Assembly: GCA_932521025.1 (NCBI GenBank)
Contig: OW051471.1
Coordinates: forward strand, 13,082,001-13,146,000
Source: Oscheius onirici
Lineage: Eukaryota > Nematoda > Chromadorea > Rhabditida > Rhabditidae
Length of the DNA: 64,000 bases
Direction: 5' to 3'
Shown: piece after piece, positions 40,144-54,100 of the stretch
Numbering within the stretch: the stretch's first letter is position 1
Layout: each line of letters begins with the position of its first letter
Translations under genes and position numbers: made by a program
Notes under the pieces: generated by a model
What the model saw: only the letters and a program-made list of their open reading frames with translations
Told to the model about the DNA's origin: nothing
Databases searched by the model: none

Positions 40144-40339
40144 TTTGTAGTGAATTGTAAGGCGAGATCTACCTTATTGTATTTATCCAGTTTGAGCTGA
40201 ACTTTATCAACTTTATTTATCGAGAACTTCACCAACTTCTGACAAACAAGCTCGTATCGGTTCGACACAAGAGGAAAACATTCACTTCCTGCATTGAAAA
40301 TATTCACTTCCTGCACTGCATTGAAACTTGGACTCTCCG

Positions 40340-40720
40340 GGAGCGACATTGCACGAAACTAGTAGTTGCTCAAAGAAAGATTCTAAGAAGATTTCTTGGT
40401 ATAACCCTAATGGACAGACGAACGAACGATTGGCTCATGGAGAAGACGAGAGCAACACGGGAGAGATGGGTCAGGCGAAAGTGGAATTTTGTGAGGAAAA
40501 TATCGCAGCCTGACACATTGACAAGACGGGTATTAGAGTGGAGACCTTGGAGAGCCGTGAGACCGATAGGAAGACCGAAGCCAAGGTGAAGCGATTGTTT
40601 CGCTAGTCAAACGGGTCCGAACTGGATGAACGTGGCAAGAGAGGATACAACTTGTTGGGACCAGCATAAGATGCGACACGTGAATTCGTTGAAATCGTAA
40701 TAAATTGAATTGAATTGAAT
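40340..40720 (+). mobile_element. Non-LTR retrotransposon 3' fragment with AATTG tail
   Basis: Plus translation gives KILRRFLGITLMDRRTNDWL and ATRERWVRRKWNFVRKI, the end of an RTE/Jockey-like reverse transcriptase. It ends with GTAATAAATTGAATTGAATTGAAT, a short-repeat tail typical of such elements. It sits where the upstream part of the NHR gene would be. Confidence 0.7.
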
Positions 40721-40847
40721 ATCGAGAATTTTTCAAAAGAACAATAAATGCAGGGAGGATTTATCCAAGAGAAGAGAAAGCAGCCAGATTAGTACCGAGA
40801 TCTAGTAATTTATTAAAGAAAAGAGTACAGGAACTAATTTTTTTGGC

Positions 40848-43722
40848 TCAAGGTACACAACCGTCTTCAATGACAAAGGTAGGATTCTTCGAATAGTAAA
40901 CATTCAGCTTAGAGCCTCCAGTCGAAGAAAAGTAGTCAGCTTGAGCATTTGCACACATGATTCCAGGTTTTTTGGGGTACTGTAAGCTGTGATCAAAAGT
41001 GAAATCCTTAAAAATTACCCCGCATCTGTCCGGTGTTGTACAGGTAATTTTCTCAATTTCTCCACGGAAAACAAACTTTCGAGCCAGGTCATAGTAGCAC
41101 TTTTCAATGACCTCGTAATAGAAAAACTTCTGGGGAAGTTGCATCCAGACTTTCGAAATATCCGGCTTCTTTTTCATCCTGAATTTATTTATAAGTTTTT
41201 TGGATGTAAAAAGGCTATCCTCTCCAAGTCATCCTGGACATCGCGAATGACCTCAGTAGTAAGCAACGGTTTTTGCCGCAACTGATTGTAGTAGGGTGTT
41301 GCTTGGAAATGGTAGCTCGGAGAACCTTTCTCCTAAAACAGCGCCTTGTGGGAAAGGAACCCCGGTGTCTGCTTTACAACTCTAATCTCTTCCACACCCT
41401 TTTTATTGGAAATTGTGTTGGAAAAGGTATTTAATGGGACAGTCCCGTTGTGTGTGATCAGGGGAAATCAGGCAATTTCGTGGCGGGACCCACGACAAAT
41501 TTCATTTTTGCATTTTTAGAAGGTTTACACTGACTTTTTTCGATTTTTGCTTGTTTTCAATCGATTTTTCGTCAAAATTTACGTCTAATATGAGTGGTGG
41601 AACGCAAAAATTGGTGGAAAAATGACGGATATAAAAGTGCTTTTTTGTCTATTTCCGTCGATTTTTGACCAATTTTCCGCGTTTTTAAACCGCTTAAATT
41701 CAATTATTTGAGGTGTTTGAGGTTTGAATGCGCGGGCTTTCCAGATCTTTCCTATCTGGCTATAATGGGACTGTCCCTTGAACAATACAAGTTTTTTTTG
41801 TTGCTTTTTTTTTCAAGTTTCTAGTATCCGAATCACTGCTGATAACGAAATTTCCTTCTAAATGAAAGGAAGCAAAAGATGGCAAAATCAATGGAAGACC
41901 AGGGTTAAAAAGTTACCTTGTGAAGTCTCTTCATATGAGTTAGCATATTTTGGTCGATAGGAACTTCATATCTGAAGCAAACCCCTGAATTTAAAAACAT
42001 TGTAAAACTACCTGGAATATCCTTCAGCTACCTTCATCGGCCAATGCAACCAAGTATGATTCAAGAACTTTGGTCTCGCAACAGTTTTTCCAACTTCGTC
42101 TTTTGGAGTTTCCTTCACATAAGCCAAAGAGGAGGTAAGATGTCTCAACGAGAATCTTTCCGGCTCGAAATCTGAAGCTCTATTCTCCCAGATATGCAAA
42201 TGAATCATACAAGTTTTCAGATGAGCATTTCGCTTGAGATAGAAGATGTACGCGATCATTTGCTGACTTCTGAAGATCTGCTCAAACTCTTCCTTGTAGT
42301 TCCCAGCCAATTGAGGGATGACTATCTCATCTTGATCGAAGAAGGCTATAAAATCAGCAGACTCCTTATATTGTAGGAGACAGTCCGTCTGAGCTGCCTC
42401 CTGTGCCCGAAAGCTGATATCATTGTTGGGATTGAAGTCATTGCGGCTAGAATGAGCCATTCGTAACCACGGCTCCATTTTTAGGTAGCCCTGAAGATTT
42501 TTTTACGAATCATAAAAATTTACAGACCTCTTTCTCGTACTCAATCATCAACTTGAAAAGAGGATCTACCATTGATCGAACGTAAACGTGTAAGAAGCTA
42601 CCGTATCTGTGAAAAAGAATGGTCTGATATGGGTTCAAGAACTCACTTTTTGGCGATGTGCACTTGGAAAAGAAGGTACTGCCATTGTTCATTGGCCATC
42701 AGTGGGGAGATACAGACGACAACGTCTCTTTTCTTGTAGGACACGGTTTTGAAGGGAATCTGAAAAAGTGAGTGGAAAAGACAGAGAGACCTCTTTGAAA
42801 TTAGAGTAGTATGTTTTAGAAAAATGCTTTACTTTACTTTTTTACAGCGTTTTCATAAATTTCAGATCAAATAACCTTTCTTGACATCACTTTACATGAA
42901 ACAACATAAATGGACCTGAAATCGTCGAAAAATTGGGAAAAATCCAATTTTGACAGCTTTTCTTGTGTTTCGCGCCATTTTATTTGAATTGTGTGCACCA
43001 ACTTAGTGCCCAAGTTCCCAGTAGCTGGACTCTCGCTTTAAAAATAGATCAAGGCTGTCTAACTGTCGTGTCTGTGGCTTAGAAAAACGTCATAGCTGTC
43101 TAACTGTGTCTTAAAGAAACGGAAAGACAGAAAGAAACGAACCTGATAAAAATGTCCATCTCCTAGCGTAATACTCAAGCCATTCATATTAGGAACAAGC
43201 CGTGTAGTCAGAAAATATGCATCCAGGATACAACTGCGTTCCCATTCTGGTGATACTCTAGCAGTCTGTATAAATTATTCTTTTGCTCTTACTTTTCCGG
43301 TTTGCCACTTCTAATCACCACCTCTTCACTATTGACACCGATCAGTTTGACTTTCGGATGATTCCAATGAAACGCATCCCATGCAACAAAAACCAAAGCC
43401 ACGGCATTCTCTCCTAAACTGAAAAAAATGAGGTTAAATCTGCGAAAACTGGATAGTTTGTCTAGATCCTGTCGCTGATGTACTGTCTCGAAGCAAAGGT
43501 CGCAAAAGAACCTTTCAGATTTTGGGTAATAGTAAGCAGAAATGAGCCAGAGATCGTCGGAAGTCTGCGGAGAAAACCAACCAGAACTTTTGAGAACTTT
43601 ATGTCTAAAACTTTTTTTAAAGAAAAGATCAAAACTTACGTTAGAAGACCCCAAAATATGGCAATACAGATGATAAAAAAAGCTTTAAAAATTCGCTGCG
43701 GACGGAAACATGTAGTGGACAT
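40848..43722 (-). CDS. GT92 (DUF23) family glycosyltransferase, copy 1
   Basis: GT92 enzymes (PF01697; C. elegans GALT-1 is a galactosyltransferase acting on core fucose) are Golgi type II proteins. ATG 43720-43722 opens a signal anchor ([17 protein letters not shown]). Motifs in order: [17 protein letters not shown] joined to [102 protein letters not shown] then [10 protein letters not shown], the likely metal/sugar site; [29 protein letters not shown]. Stop 40848-40850. A one-base loss near 41220 interrupts the frame between DDLE and the [12 protein letters not shown] segment; the paralogue 54914-58275 reads straight through the same place. At least eleven exons. Confidence 0.85.
41433..41778. 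mobile_element. Possible MITE in GT92-1 intron
   Basis: AATGGGACAGTCCC (41437) and TGGGACTGTCCC (41767) bracket an AT-rich stretch with no exons. Arms are only about 14 bp and partly self-palindromic, so this is tentative. Confidence 0.3.
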
Positions 43723-43739
43723 GGGCCCTTTTCAGCGAT

Positions 43740-45140
43740 GAGGGTTTATGAGTCGACCTCTCTCTCCCGGCTGTCAGGACATTAAGATGAGCAGTTCGAT
43801 AACCCGATATACGTGCACGATAACAGATGATTTTTTTGGGTTTCTCGGTTGCAAGAGGGCTTTTTTTAATTGGAGAAGGGGAAACTTGGTAAGAGACTTG
43901 GAAATAGACGGTCTGAAAACAAGTATGGACATTTTAGAGCCTGCTGAAGCAATCTGATCAAACTAGAGAATCGTCGAGGATTGATGATCTTTTGACCCCA
44001 AGAAGGACATTTTGGATTTGTTGAAATAAAAGCCCTTGAAGATAGATGGCGAGGTTGATTAGGAGAGGGAATGCCTGTCTGTTCCGTTTGGTAAATTAGG
44101 CAACTTTGCGAGACCCGATGCAGATCTCTCGTCGAAAAAGTCTCTGTCGGATCAAGAGAAACATCTCGAAGGCTGCTTTGAACAAGGAACTGACCTTGAA
44201 AGGTAGAAGGAGACAAAAAAGCATTTCGACAAGATTCGAGCCAGAGAGCAGCTTTGAGGGGAGAATTAATAATTCGAGAAAATACAAAAAGCATCAGGAA
44301 AACAAGATTGTTGACAGTTCCAGAGCACTTGACAGTACCTACTTTTTATGCTCTTTCGAGTGGAACATGTTTTACATCGCCGTTCTCTTTCAATACCTTA
44401 CTACGATGCGCAACATCTTCTCCATTGAAGACTGTATATTTTCAACGGAACAGTCAAAAAAAATCAAAAGTTCCTGGAATGTAAAATGAGTTGGAAATAG
44501 GAACTGCGTTTGTTCCATTTGCGACTTTCCTCTATTGCCCTTCATAATTACTTCAAATTTGAGCCACCCAGTTCGTTCCCGAAAAGCACAAAAAATACCT
44601 GTCATGCTTGCTGTTTACACGTAGTTGTGCAACAACTTGTGCTCATTCGAAAAGTTTACATTAAACCTAATTCATATTCATTGCTATATTTGAGCTAGTT
44701 TTTTCCTGAACCATTTTCCTTATTTATACCTCACGATTTCGGAGAAGAACGGTCTCAAAAACAAGTGAACATCCGAAGCATCCAGTAATTTGAATGATGG
44801 CAATGGAGCGCTTTTCACCTCTGCGCGGAAGAAAATGATTCAACTATATCATTTGTTAAAAAATATCTTTTCAATAAGAAAAGGTCAACTTTTAGACTTG
44901 GCCTTCTCTGATATTCATAGCCTTCCAACGGCTGTTAGGTCTGCTATAGAAAGTACCATGATCGTCAACAAATTTTTTTCCGTTCTTTTTATACCGATTC
45001 TACATTATCGATTTCTGCTAACAAATTTCAATCAATCATCTGTTTCACCCAGTTTCTTGTGACCTGAGAATCGTTGCATAACAAATTCGGGATGGTCTCT
45101 TTGCTATATTTTTCTACAATACTTTTTCAAAAAAATTTCA
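43740..45140. other. Spacer between GT92-1 and mel-28, no supported gene
   Basis: Several open frames of 60-140 codons exist on both strands (for example 43866-44294 minus, 44106-44489 plus, 44790-45062 plus). None shows a domain, signal peptide or splice logic. The last, ending 83 bp before the mel-28 ATG, has the most protein-like composition. Confidence 0.4.
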
Positions 45141-45144
45141 GGCT

Positions 45145-48100
45145 ATGTTAGCCACCGCCCAGGCCAACATACCTCCCGAACTGAGGCAATGTTTGGACAT
45201 TGTGCCTAGTTCTGTAAAGCCTCTGGATTTGACAAATTTTGAAAAAAACAGCAACCCGACCGTAAAGTTTCTGACTTCTCCTTCAGGTAAGAAGCAGTTA
45301 TTTTTTCAAATAATCAGGATTTACAGGCTTGGCAACAGACTATCAAGTCGTCTTTTGTGGAAATGTTTTAGAAATTAAGAGAATCCATCGCCAGGTGACC
45401 GTCTACATTCACAAGTTTCCGGAAGCAGTTGAAATTGTCGCTGCCGAGTATCTTCAAACTGCTGGTATGCTTTTTTACCAATATTAATGAGGAGCAATCT
45501 AATAAGGCCTCAAAAATAATTTTTTCAGCCGGCAAATTTGGTCTTGCCGTTCTCTACAACGATGGCGATCAAGCATACTTGGCTCGTCTCGTCCACGCAG
45601 GAGAAAATCTCAAAACTGTCCATGAGACAGTCATTCCGTTTCCCGTAAGTCACTCTGTCCAACCAAAAAATTCAAAGTTTAGGGCTCATGCTTGAAAGTG
45701 GTCATAGATGATGTGGAGATAGTACAGGCTGCAGCGTCTCTGAACGAGAGGATGAAACAGTGGTGTAACATTGTCGTGGTCGGAACACTTTTCGGTCACG
45801 CCTACGTTTTTTATCTGCCGGAGAATCCAGATTGGACGCCCAAGACACAGCCAGAGGCTAGAAAACTGACAGATGCATTATGTTGGTTCCTTTATCTTAC
45901 CTTTTTTAAAACTTAACTTCCAGTCTCTTTCCAACGCAGCAAAAAGTTTGTCTATCGCGTGGAAGGACGACACGACATCGTCAAAGATCCCTCAGAGGTC
46001 CGTGTCACATCCATTGCTTACATTCCTCGATCCTGTGATCTTCTCATTGGACTTTCATTTGGCGGAATTGTGCAAGTCGGCTTCACTCCAACGGGTGACA
46101 TGTAAGATCTTTATATATTTCCTCATTTTCCTGGAAATCAGGTTGACATTCCGGTACTACCGCACAATAGGCGGTCTTAAATTTATTACGCGGTCTTAAC
46201 TTTTCAAAAAAGGGGCGGTCTTAAAGTGCACGTCCTGCTCCCCGAGAAGCTGGACTGTCTTTAGTGCAAACTGCCCACCAATGAGCACAGGACCACGGAC
46301 CAAGATCAGACTTTTAAACAGTAAAAGCACAAAAATAGTGGAATAAACATGTATTAGGCAGAACAAACAAAAAAGAAGTTTAAGACCACCCCAATTTTTT
46401 AAGACCGCTCAGATTTGGAATATTTAAGACCGCCCCACTATATAAGACCGCCAAGATTAATTAAGACCGCCCATTGTACGACAGTACCGGCATTTCTTAA
46501 AAAAATCCTGGTGATGTTTTGCCAGCCACAGACTCGACAGTTAGACAGTCTGTGAGTTTACTACAAATTACAGTTTGTAAATAAACAAGATAACTTCAGT
46601 GCTGCCAATGTTTTCCAATCTTCCTCACCAGTCTGTCACCTCGTTCCTATGCTGCCACACGATGATCCCAACATGAACGTTTGGTTCTGTGCGTTTCACG
46701 GGTTAGATTTTGATTTTGATTCTTTAACGAATATTCATAGGGAACGCGGAAAGACACTTGTTATGGTTCTCTACGAAGGATCATATCGCGTCGTTGGACA
46801 AGAAAACGTCGCCACAAGAGATCGCGAGTTTCGAAAGGCGCTTTTCTACCCTCGAATGGCTGATCAGTTGGCTGGAAAAGGAACGACGGCCGAGTGGATC
46901 TGTGCTCATACATTGGTCAGAGAACGAAAGGCAGACGATTTGAGAGAGCAAAGGACACTAGAGCACAACTTTACTCTAAACGGTAGAAATGTCCTTAAAA
47001 GATCAAAAAAGTCTCTTTCAGACAGTGATCTCGACATCTCACAAATGTTCTTCTCTTACCTCGATCCCAAAGGAACTACCAAGGTTTCTTGCTTCGTTTT
47101 CATTGAATTCATTCATTTAGTTCGGCATCTTCGATCTCAACACTTACTACTACAAGAGACTGAACGAACGTCTGATTCCCGATAGTACTGCGGCAAAGCA
47201 GTGTCCCTATATCATAGATGTGGCCTTCTCATCGCCAGACTTTTCCAAAACTTTGGAAAACATTACTGTAGCTTTCTCTGATGAGATTAATACCAAGTAT
47301 TCTTTAGGACATCATGGTCGATTGCTCCTTCATCACAAAATTCCAGTTCTTGGCGGACGATCCTGAGCAGCAGATTTATGCATCTGGACTAAATGTAAGC
47401 TCTACTCTTTTTCTTAAAGTTTTGGAAATTTAGTTGAACAGAATATATGTCGGCTCTTCCACAAGCAGTGCAACTCTCCAATTGCGCAGTCTGCCATCTC
47501 AAGTGCTGGAGAGAATTTATGAAAATCTTCCTTCATATGCTACAAGATGGCGAGATGCAGCTCTGAGGCTGCTGGCTGTAGGGTTGATGCCGTTGCCACT
47601 GGAAATCAGTGCCTCGGCACAGGTAAGCCATTGCCACAACTAGACATGTGTGCTTGGACTAGCTGGAAAAAAATGCCTTCAGTGCGGCGGGCAAAAAAAA
47701 TTCATTTTTTTTTTGGGTTTTTTGTGTTTCCCCAGACATTGTGAACAAATACCAGCTAGTACAGAAAAAAAAGTTTGGCAAAAAAAGATGAATCCGCAAA
47801 GAAAATTAAAGTTTTGCACGAAAATCACGAATTTTGTCGATCCTTTCGTCTTATTTTCCGTTTTTCTTCGCGGATTTGTCTTTTTTTGCTTAACTTTTTT
47901 TCTGTGCTAGTCGGTATTTGTTTCACAATGACTGGGGAAACACAAAAACCCAGATAAAAATTCTTTTTCCCGCCGCACTGAAGGCAATATTTTTCCCAGT
48001 CGGTCCAAGCGCACATGTCTAGCCACAGCTGTTAGCCAGTCTTTTTCAAGCCTTTGTTGCTTTTGTCTCTGTTGACAGCCTGTCAGTATGTTATTTTGTT

Positions 48101-51100
48101 GACAACTCTTTTAGGGAGGTGGAGCAACTGCTACATCTGCTCTTCTTTACGGAACCACAAGCTATGAAATGATCATGACAGCTGCTATTCTTTACGGTTA
48201 CACGGATTCTGTAGTACAGCTCATCAACGCGACCAAGGAAACCAACTGGTCTTCTGTTAGATCAAAATGTGAGTGGATGTGGTCGGAAGTACAGAGAGCC
48301 AGGAACAAGGTGGATATGCTGAGTGAGTAGACTGCTTCCTCCAAAAGTTGACCCATTTTTCAGATGACGTCCTGTTCTCTGATGCTGCAAAGGAACTCTC
48401 AGTTGATCAGAAACGTCAACTTCGTCAGCTAAACGCCGTTTTGCGATCAGCCAAGTGGATTTATAGGGCCATACAGGAAAAGTATATTCAGTGGGAGAAG
48501 TCTGATATTGTTCCGAGTAAGTCCCCTTAGAATTCGGGGAAAAAAATCTCCAATTAGGAGTTCTTGTGCTTGAAGTAGAAAGCCAACTTGCTGCCGTCAA
48601 CCACGTTTCCGACTTTGCCAACTGCATTCGAAATCTCTACACTATGAAATACTTGCCGCTTGGAGAGAGAAACACAGAGGAGCGGCAGATTCTTGAGGAT
48701 ATGGTTCATGAGAGAAGAAACAAGCTGAGGTTTGCCCGACTTAAAGAAAGCCTTCGGTCTTGCCAAAATGGCACGACCGTTGCGGGACCAATTGCCATTG
48801 GCCCCGTCACTTATTTTTCGCCGCTTTGCACTCGTTTTATCGTTTTTAAACCATGTTTAATCGATTCAGCATCAAATTTTACACCAGTTGCTGATGTCAA
48901 ATCAGATACCGAATCGATTAAACATGGTTTGGAAACGAAAAAAACAGAGTGTAAAACGTCGAAAAATGTAAAATATGCAATATGGGGGCAAGATCGTGAC
49001 GGGACCAATGCCAATTGGTCCCGCTGCGGTCGTGACACTTTGGCATAACCGAAGGCTTCCTTTAAAGTTTGAAACTGTCTTTAGAGCTCTCTCAAGAAAT
49101 CTCTTCATCGATGATATCGTAGCCAAGATGCAGCAAATTGAGCCGGACGAGGCGTTTTGGCTGGATCAAGAGGGTGAAGAATGGTACCCGCCGGCTGTTC
49201 ATGTAATTTTTTCCTGTATATTCGTTGAAAAAGATAAATTCAGAACGCTGTGACACCTCTGCTCAAAGCCACTTATCACGATAGAATGAAGCAAGAGTTT
49301 ATCATCTACTACGCAATTGATCTCGTGATGGCCAAGAAGACTCTTCATGCTGCAAACAAGCTACCTGACATGAGAAAGATCATCTTCCATGTGACCGAAA
49401 TCTTGGATGATGTTCTACGTATTGGAGAGAAGGAAATCACAGCAGTCTTCAACAAGTGGCATCGGGAGCAACAACTCGTCGTCAGAGAAAATAGTATTAC
49501 TGAACCAGTCAGTCCTTCTCATACTGTGATGGAGGATTTGGAGACGAAGATAAATAATCTGGTCAAGAAAGCGGAGAAACTAACAGAGGAAGAAGAACAC
49601 CGACTAAAAGGTTGGAGCTAAAGAACTATTGCTGACACTAGGCGTGAATGAGTTTTCCACTGAAATCATGTAAATGTATATCAACTGAAGCAGATTCCTT
49701 GATCCAAAAGGGGTTTGACCTGACAGGCTCTCTAACCCTCGCTCTCTTTGTCCCTATGTGTCTCGCATATCGTATTTCTTCTAATAAAAGCACCCCTGTA
49801 CGCAATTACGTACACATTTTTTTTCGGGATGAAGACATAATTTTTCAATTTATATTTTATTTTTCCTTAGTAGCTGAGATGTATGGGAAAAATAGTCGGA
49901 AAGTTGGGAAAAATTTTCCTCAACCCGAAAAAAATGCGTACGTAATTGCGTACAGGGGTGCTTGTATTTTACGGTATTTGAACAAACAAACAGATGAACA
50001 TACTCACCGAAATATAAAATTAAATATTTCAGCACTGTGCAATAAGATCCCCTACGGACAGTTCCGCTTCCAACTGTACCTCATTGAAAGAAGCCGCTAC
50101 AACGATGTTGAAATTGTAAGCTTTGGTTTTACTGAAGCAGAACTATTTTCAGCTTTCCGTGCCACACAACGTTCACAACAAGCACGTTGATCTCTATGCC
50201 AAGGCTCTTCCAGGCATCAAGCAAGTTAAGCAGTATCTCCAGCCTCTGTTCAGAGTAAACAGTGGACCAACGTGGCCACAAGAAGTTACCAAGAAATTTA
50301 AACACTTCGGTGAGCATCTTTCCTTCTTTTTAATTCCCGTCTCAGAGCCATCAAACAAGCCGTCAATCAGTCACGGAAAAAGAGATGCAGCCGGAGCTGC
50401 CGTTCCATTGTACAAACGGATTCGAAAGCAGCCAGCGACTGTTGAACCTGAAGAAGTGGAAGTTTGTCAAGTGCAAGATGTGAGTTTTTTTGAATGGAAA
50501 AATATGAATTAATGCGAATTTAAGACAATCACAACGCCTGAAAGAAGTTATCAGCATATTATTAATGAAGCCACTCCACGTATGAATCAGTATGCCAAAA
50601 AATGGGGAATACTTAACAAAACGTTCTAGATTAGATGACAAGACGAAAGAAAAGATTAATTCGATTCTCCGCACACCGACGTCGAGAAGAGCACGAGCTG
50701 CTGCAGCTGCTGAAGGACAGACTGGTGTTGAAGTTACTCCCGAAGCACAACTCTTTCTCCCTGCTCCGGCCAGCATTCTGAAGACACCTGTTCGTCGTGC
50801 TAGTGAGAAAGTTTTTCCGCTCTATAAAATAGTTCATTTCAGCAAACATGTCGCCAAGTAGAGGCCGACTACGTTGGGATCCGGAGTTCGTCGAACCTTC
50901 GATGGATAATACTGCTATCAGTTCAGCCACAGAAGCACCTGAAAGCGACCATGTAGAGGAGGCTGCAGTGAGTTTATACCCTCTTAAAGCGAGTGTCCGG
51001 ATCTTTTTCCGGAGAAAAATGTTTGAAATTGACTTGACCTAACAAGTCAAAACATGTCTTGACTGGCTTTGGACGTGTATTCGAAAGTTCTGTAGGGGCT

Positions 51101-54100
51101 GTGAACTTCAATTTCTGCCGTGCCTTTCTGCTTATATCCGCTAAATTTTGAGGCAAAAAAATGCTTTTTCACAACTAAAAGCGGTTGTAACGCTTTTTAT
51201 GATAACAAGGAGCAACATGCTTCCAGTTGTCCCAAGTTCGACTAAATATCCCTCTGCCCAACTCAACACTATTTGACTTATCAAAACGAGTCATTCCTCA
51301 TAAAAGTGTCTGCTTTGCCTGATTCTTTACTTAGGAACCAGACGACTTCGTCGCCTGTCGGCGTCGTAGCGTCAGTTTTCTACCGGCTCTATACCTCTTT
51401 CTCAAGCTTCCTACTTGGCGAAAGTCTGTAAAAACTCCAAGTTCAAAAGTAACTTGCTATCTAATCCTGCTAAATTCTAACTTGTCACGACGAATCTCGT
51501 GGCCATGGACAAACAGACAAACACAGAGTCAGCCACAGACACCACAGCTTTTTAATTTACAAGTTAGGCTACGCCCCTCCAGGGCTAAGTGACTTAGTTT
51601 TGCCCTTTTCAAAACAGATAACAGTTAACAGTTTGATATCTGATCCCTCCAGATCAATTAATAGATGAAAGTAGCTAAAAAACATGAAGCAAAAAGACAA
51701 TCTGTAAGGTCTGAAAGTGCAGAGACAGATCTCTGTCCCTCTGTCCCTCTGTCTTTCCTTCCCTCTGTACCTCCGTCCCTATGTCCTTCTGTCTCTCTGT
51801 CCTTCTTTCTGTACCTTTGTCCTTCCTTCCTTCCCTCTGTCCCGCTGTCCCTCCGTCCCTATGTCCTTCTGTCCTTCCTTTCTTCTGTCCCTCTGTCCTT
51901 CCTTCTGTCCTTCTGTCCCTCTGTCCTTCCTTCCGTCTGTCCCGGTGTCCCTCCGTCCATATGTCCTTCTGTCCTTCTGTCCCTCTGTCCTTCCTTCCCT
52001 GTCTCTGTCCCCTGTGGGAGAAGCTTCTTTTCTACTTAAGCTGACTTGTCTGAACGTGTTACTGTAGTCTGCGCTCAAAGCTCCCCTCCTTATCCTCAAT
52101 TAGAGCTTCAGACAAACACATAAACACACACAGAGACTTAGGAGCAATTTAAAATAGATTAAGGATATCATTTTCAAATTCAGGAGTCAGAAACTGTCAA
52201 CAACGACGTGTCCCAGACTGTGGAAGAACAGTCTGATTTGTCCAATGAAGATGATGAGACATCAGACACTGGATCTTCTACAGATACTGGAGACCAATCT
52301 GAGCCCACTACACAGAAAAGCAAAAGCAAAGAATTGGAACGTGAAGAAGTTTCACAGACTGTTGAGGAACAGTCAGATGGTTCAATCGAGGATGGGGAAG
52401 ACATTGAGCTTGACATCGGAAAAGAATCTGAACCAGTTTGTGAAGATATGGAGGTCCAAGACAAGGATCTTGAGCTTGAGGAGCAGGAAGAAGAGGTACA
52501 GTTTCCGTACTCGTAGAATTTTACACATACTTCCAGCCAGTCGAACCTCAGGTTGTACAAGCTGAGCCTGAAGATGAAATGGAAAAAGGACTGCCCTCTC
52601 CCATTCGGTTGGTTGACTACTCCATTGCCGAATCTACTTTTGGAATGACTCCGGTATTTTTCTATTTATATCTTACGAACTTATGACTCAGACTCGTGCT
52701 ACCGCAGCTCTCTCAAAAAAATGGGTAGATGCCGACGGCATTGAACGGTCCTTTGAGCAACAAGAAGACGAAGATTCGAATGAAGTCCCTGCGAAAGACG
52801 CTCCGGTTACCATTACAAAAACAACTGTCATTGTAGAAGTAAGCTTTATCAAAACTTAAAAAATTCCTCCAGACAATCCAGGTTGTGGAATCTGTGCCGG
52901 ATACGGCTAGGCTAGAAAAGACCAATGTTGTAAAGACTTCTAAAGCCGAGGAGCCGTCTCCTCGTCGAGCTCGAAAGCAAAAAAGTGAAGAACCAGTGAG
53001 TTCGCCTCCTAAACAAAAAAAATCTTTTAGGATATCCAGCAGATCAAAAGAGCTCGCCGTAGTGTCAGTGAAACGGTCGATGTTGGAGCATCTGCTACTG
53101 AACTAGGAAGCAAGGTTAGCTCTTTTCATTAACATTTCAACTCAAATCTTTAGCCAAGAAGATCCGCCCGGAAACGATCGCTTTCGAGAACAGAAGTGCC
53201 TGCCCGCCGTGCTCTTTTTGGTAAAGAACCATCAGAAGAGGCTGCTGAACAGTCTACGTCTCGAGTGACAAGAGCGAAAACTCCGTTAAAGAAACCTATT
53301 GTGGAGGAAGTAGAAATTGCTCAGTCGACTGGAAGGAAAAGTCCTTCAAGAAGGTAAGCTTTGCAATCGAAAACAATGAGAATTTCCTCAGACTGTTTCA
53401 GCAATAGAAAAACTTTGTTTTAGGGCACGTACAGTGAGTAAAGGAGTTGAAGAAGAGACAACAAGAACCGAAAAGAGCCCCTCGAGAAGGTTTGCTAAAA
53501 TCTGATATCCGCAAAATTTTATCGTTTTAGATCCCGTTCAGTGAGTAAAACTACCGAAGAGGAACCCAAAACTCCCACCAGAAGGTAACTTTGTTCAAAT
53601 TTTAAACAAGTTGTGTTTTTAGGAGCGCTAAAACTGCACTTTCTACAGTTCCCGAAGAGCCGAAAAGTGCTGGAAGACGTGCTCGCACGGCATCTACTGG
53701 CTCAACTGTCGAGCCCTTGACTCCAACACGACGGTATTTTTAGGTAAATAAAAAAAACTTAAGACTCGTTTAGAAGCACGAGATCAAAGACCCCGGTTCT
53801 TCCCATAGTCCCTGAAGCTGCACCGGTCACCGAATCCGCCACAACTCCTACTAGAAGATCTCGATCTAGAACCATTTCCACTGCTCAAGACGATCCAATA
53901 GAAAGTAAGGTAACTCGATCCGGTAGGAAAGCTGTCGTGGAGCCAAAATCTGCAGCAAAAAGTCCAGCTCGCAGGTAAACTTCACTCTTTTACTTAATTT
54001 TCTGGCTACTTTTTAGAGCTAGGCAAACAGTATTCGAAGAGGCAGAAGTTGATCTTTCAAAAAAGCGTGGCAGACCAGCGAAAGCTGCTGGTTCTTCTCT

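Noticed and set aside
43866-44489. Overlapping 142- and 127-codon frames on opposite strands
   Set aside because: No motif, signal peptide or partner exon; each lies opposite the other, as expected by chance in GC-balanced DNA.
44790-45062. Plus frame of 90 codons just upstream of mel-28
   Set aside because: Composition is plausible, but no splice joins it to mel-28 and the mel-28 ATG already has its own acceptor at three bases.
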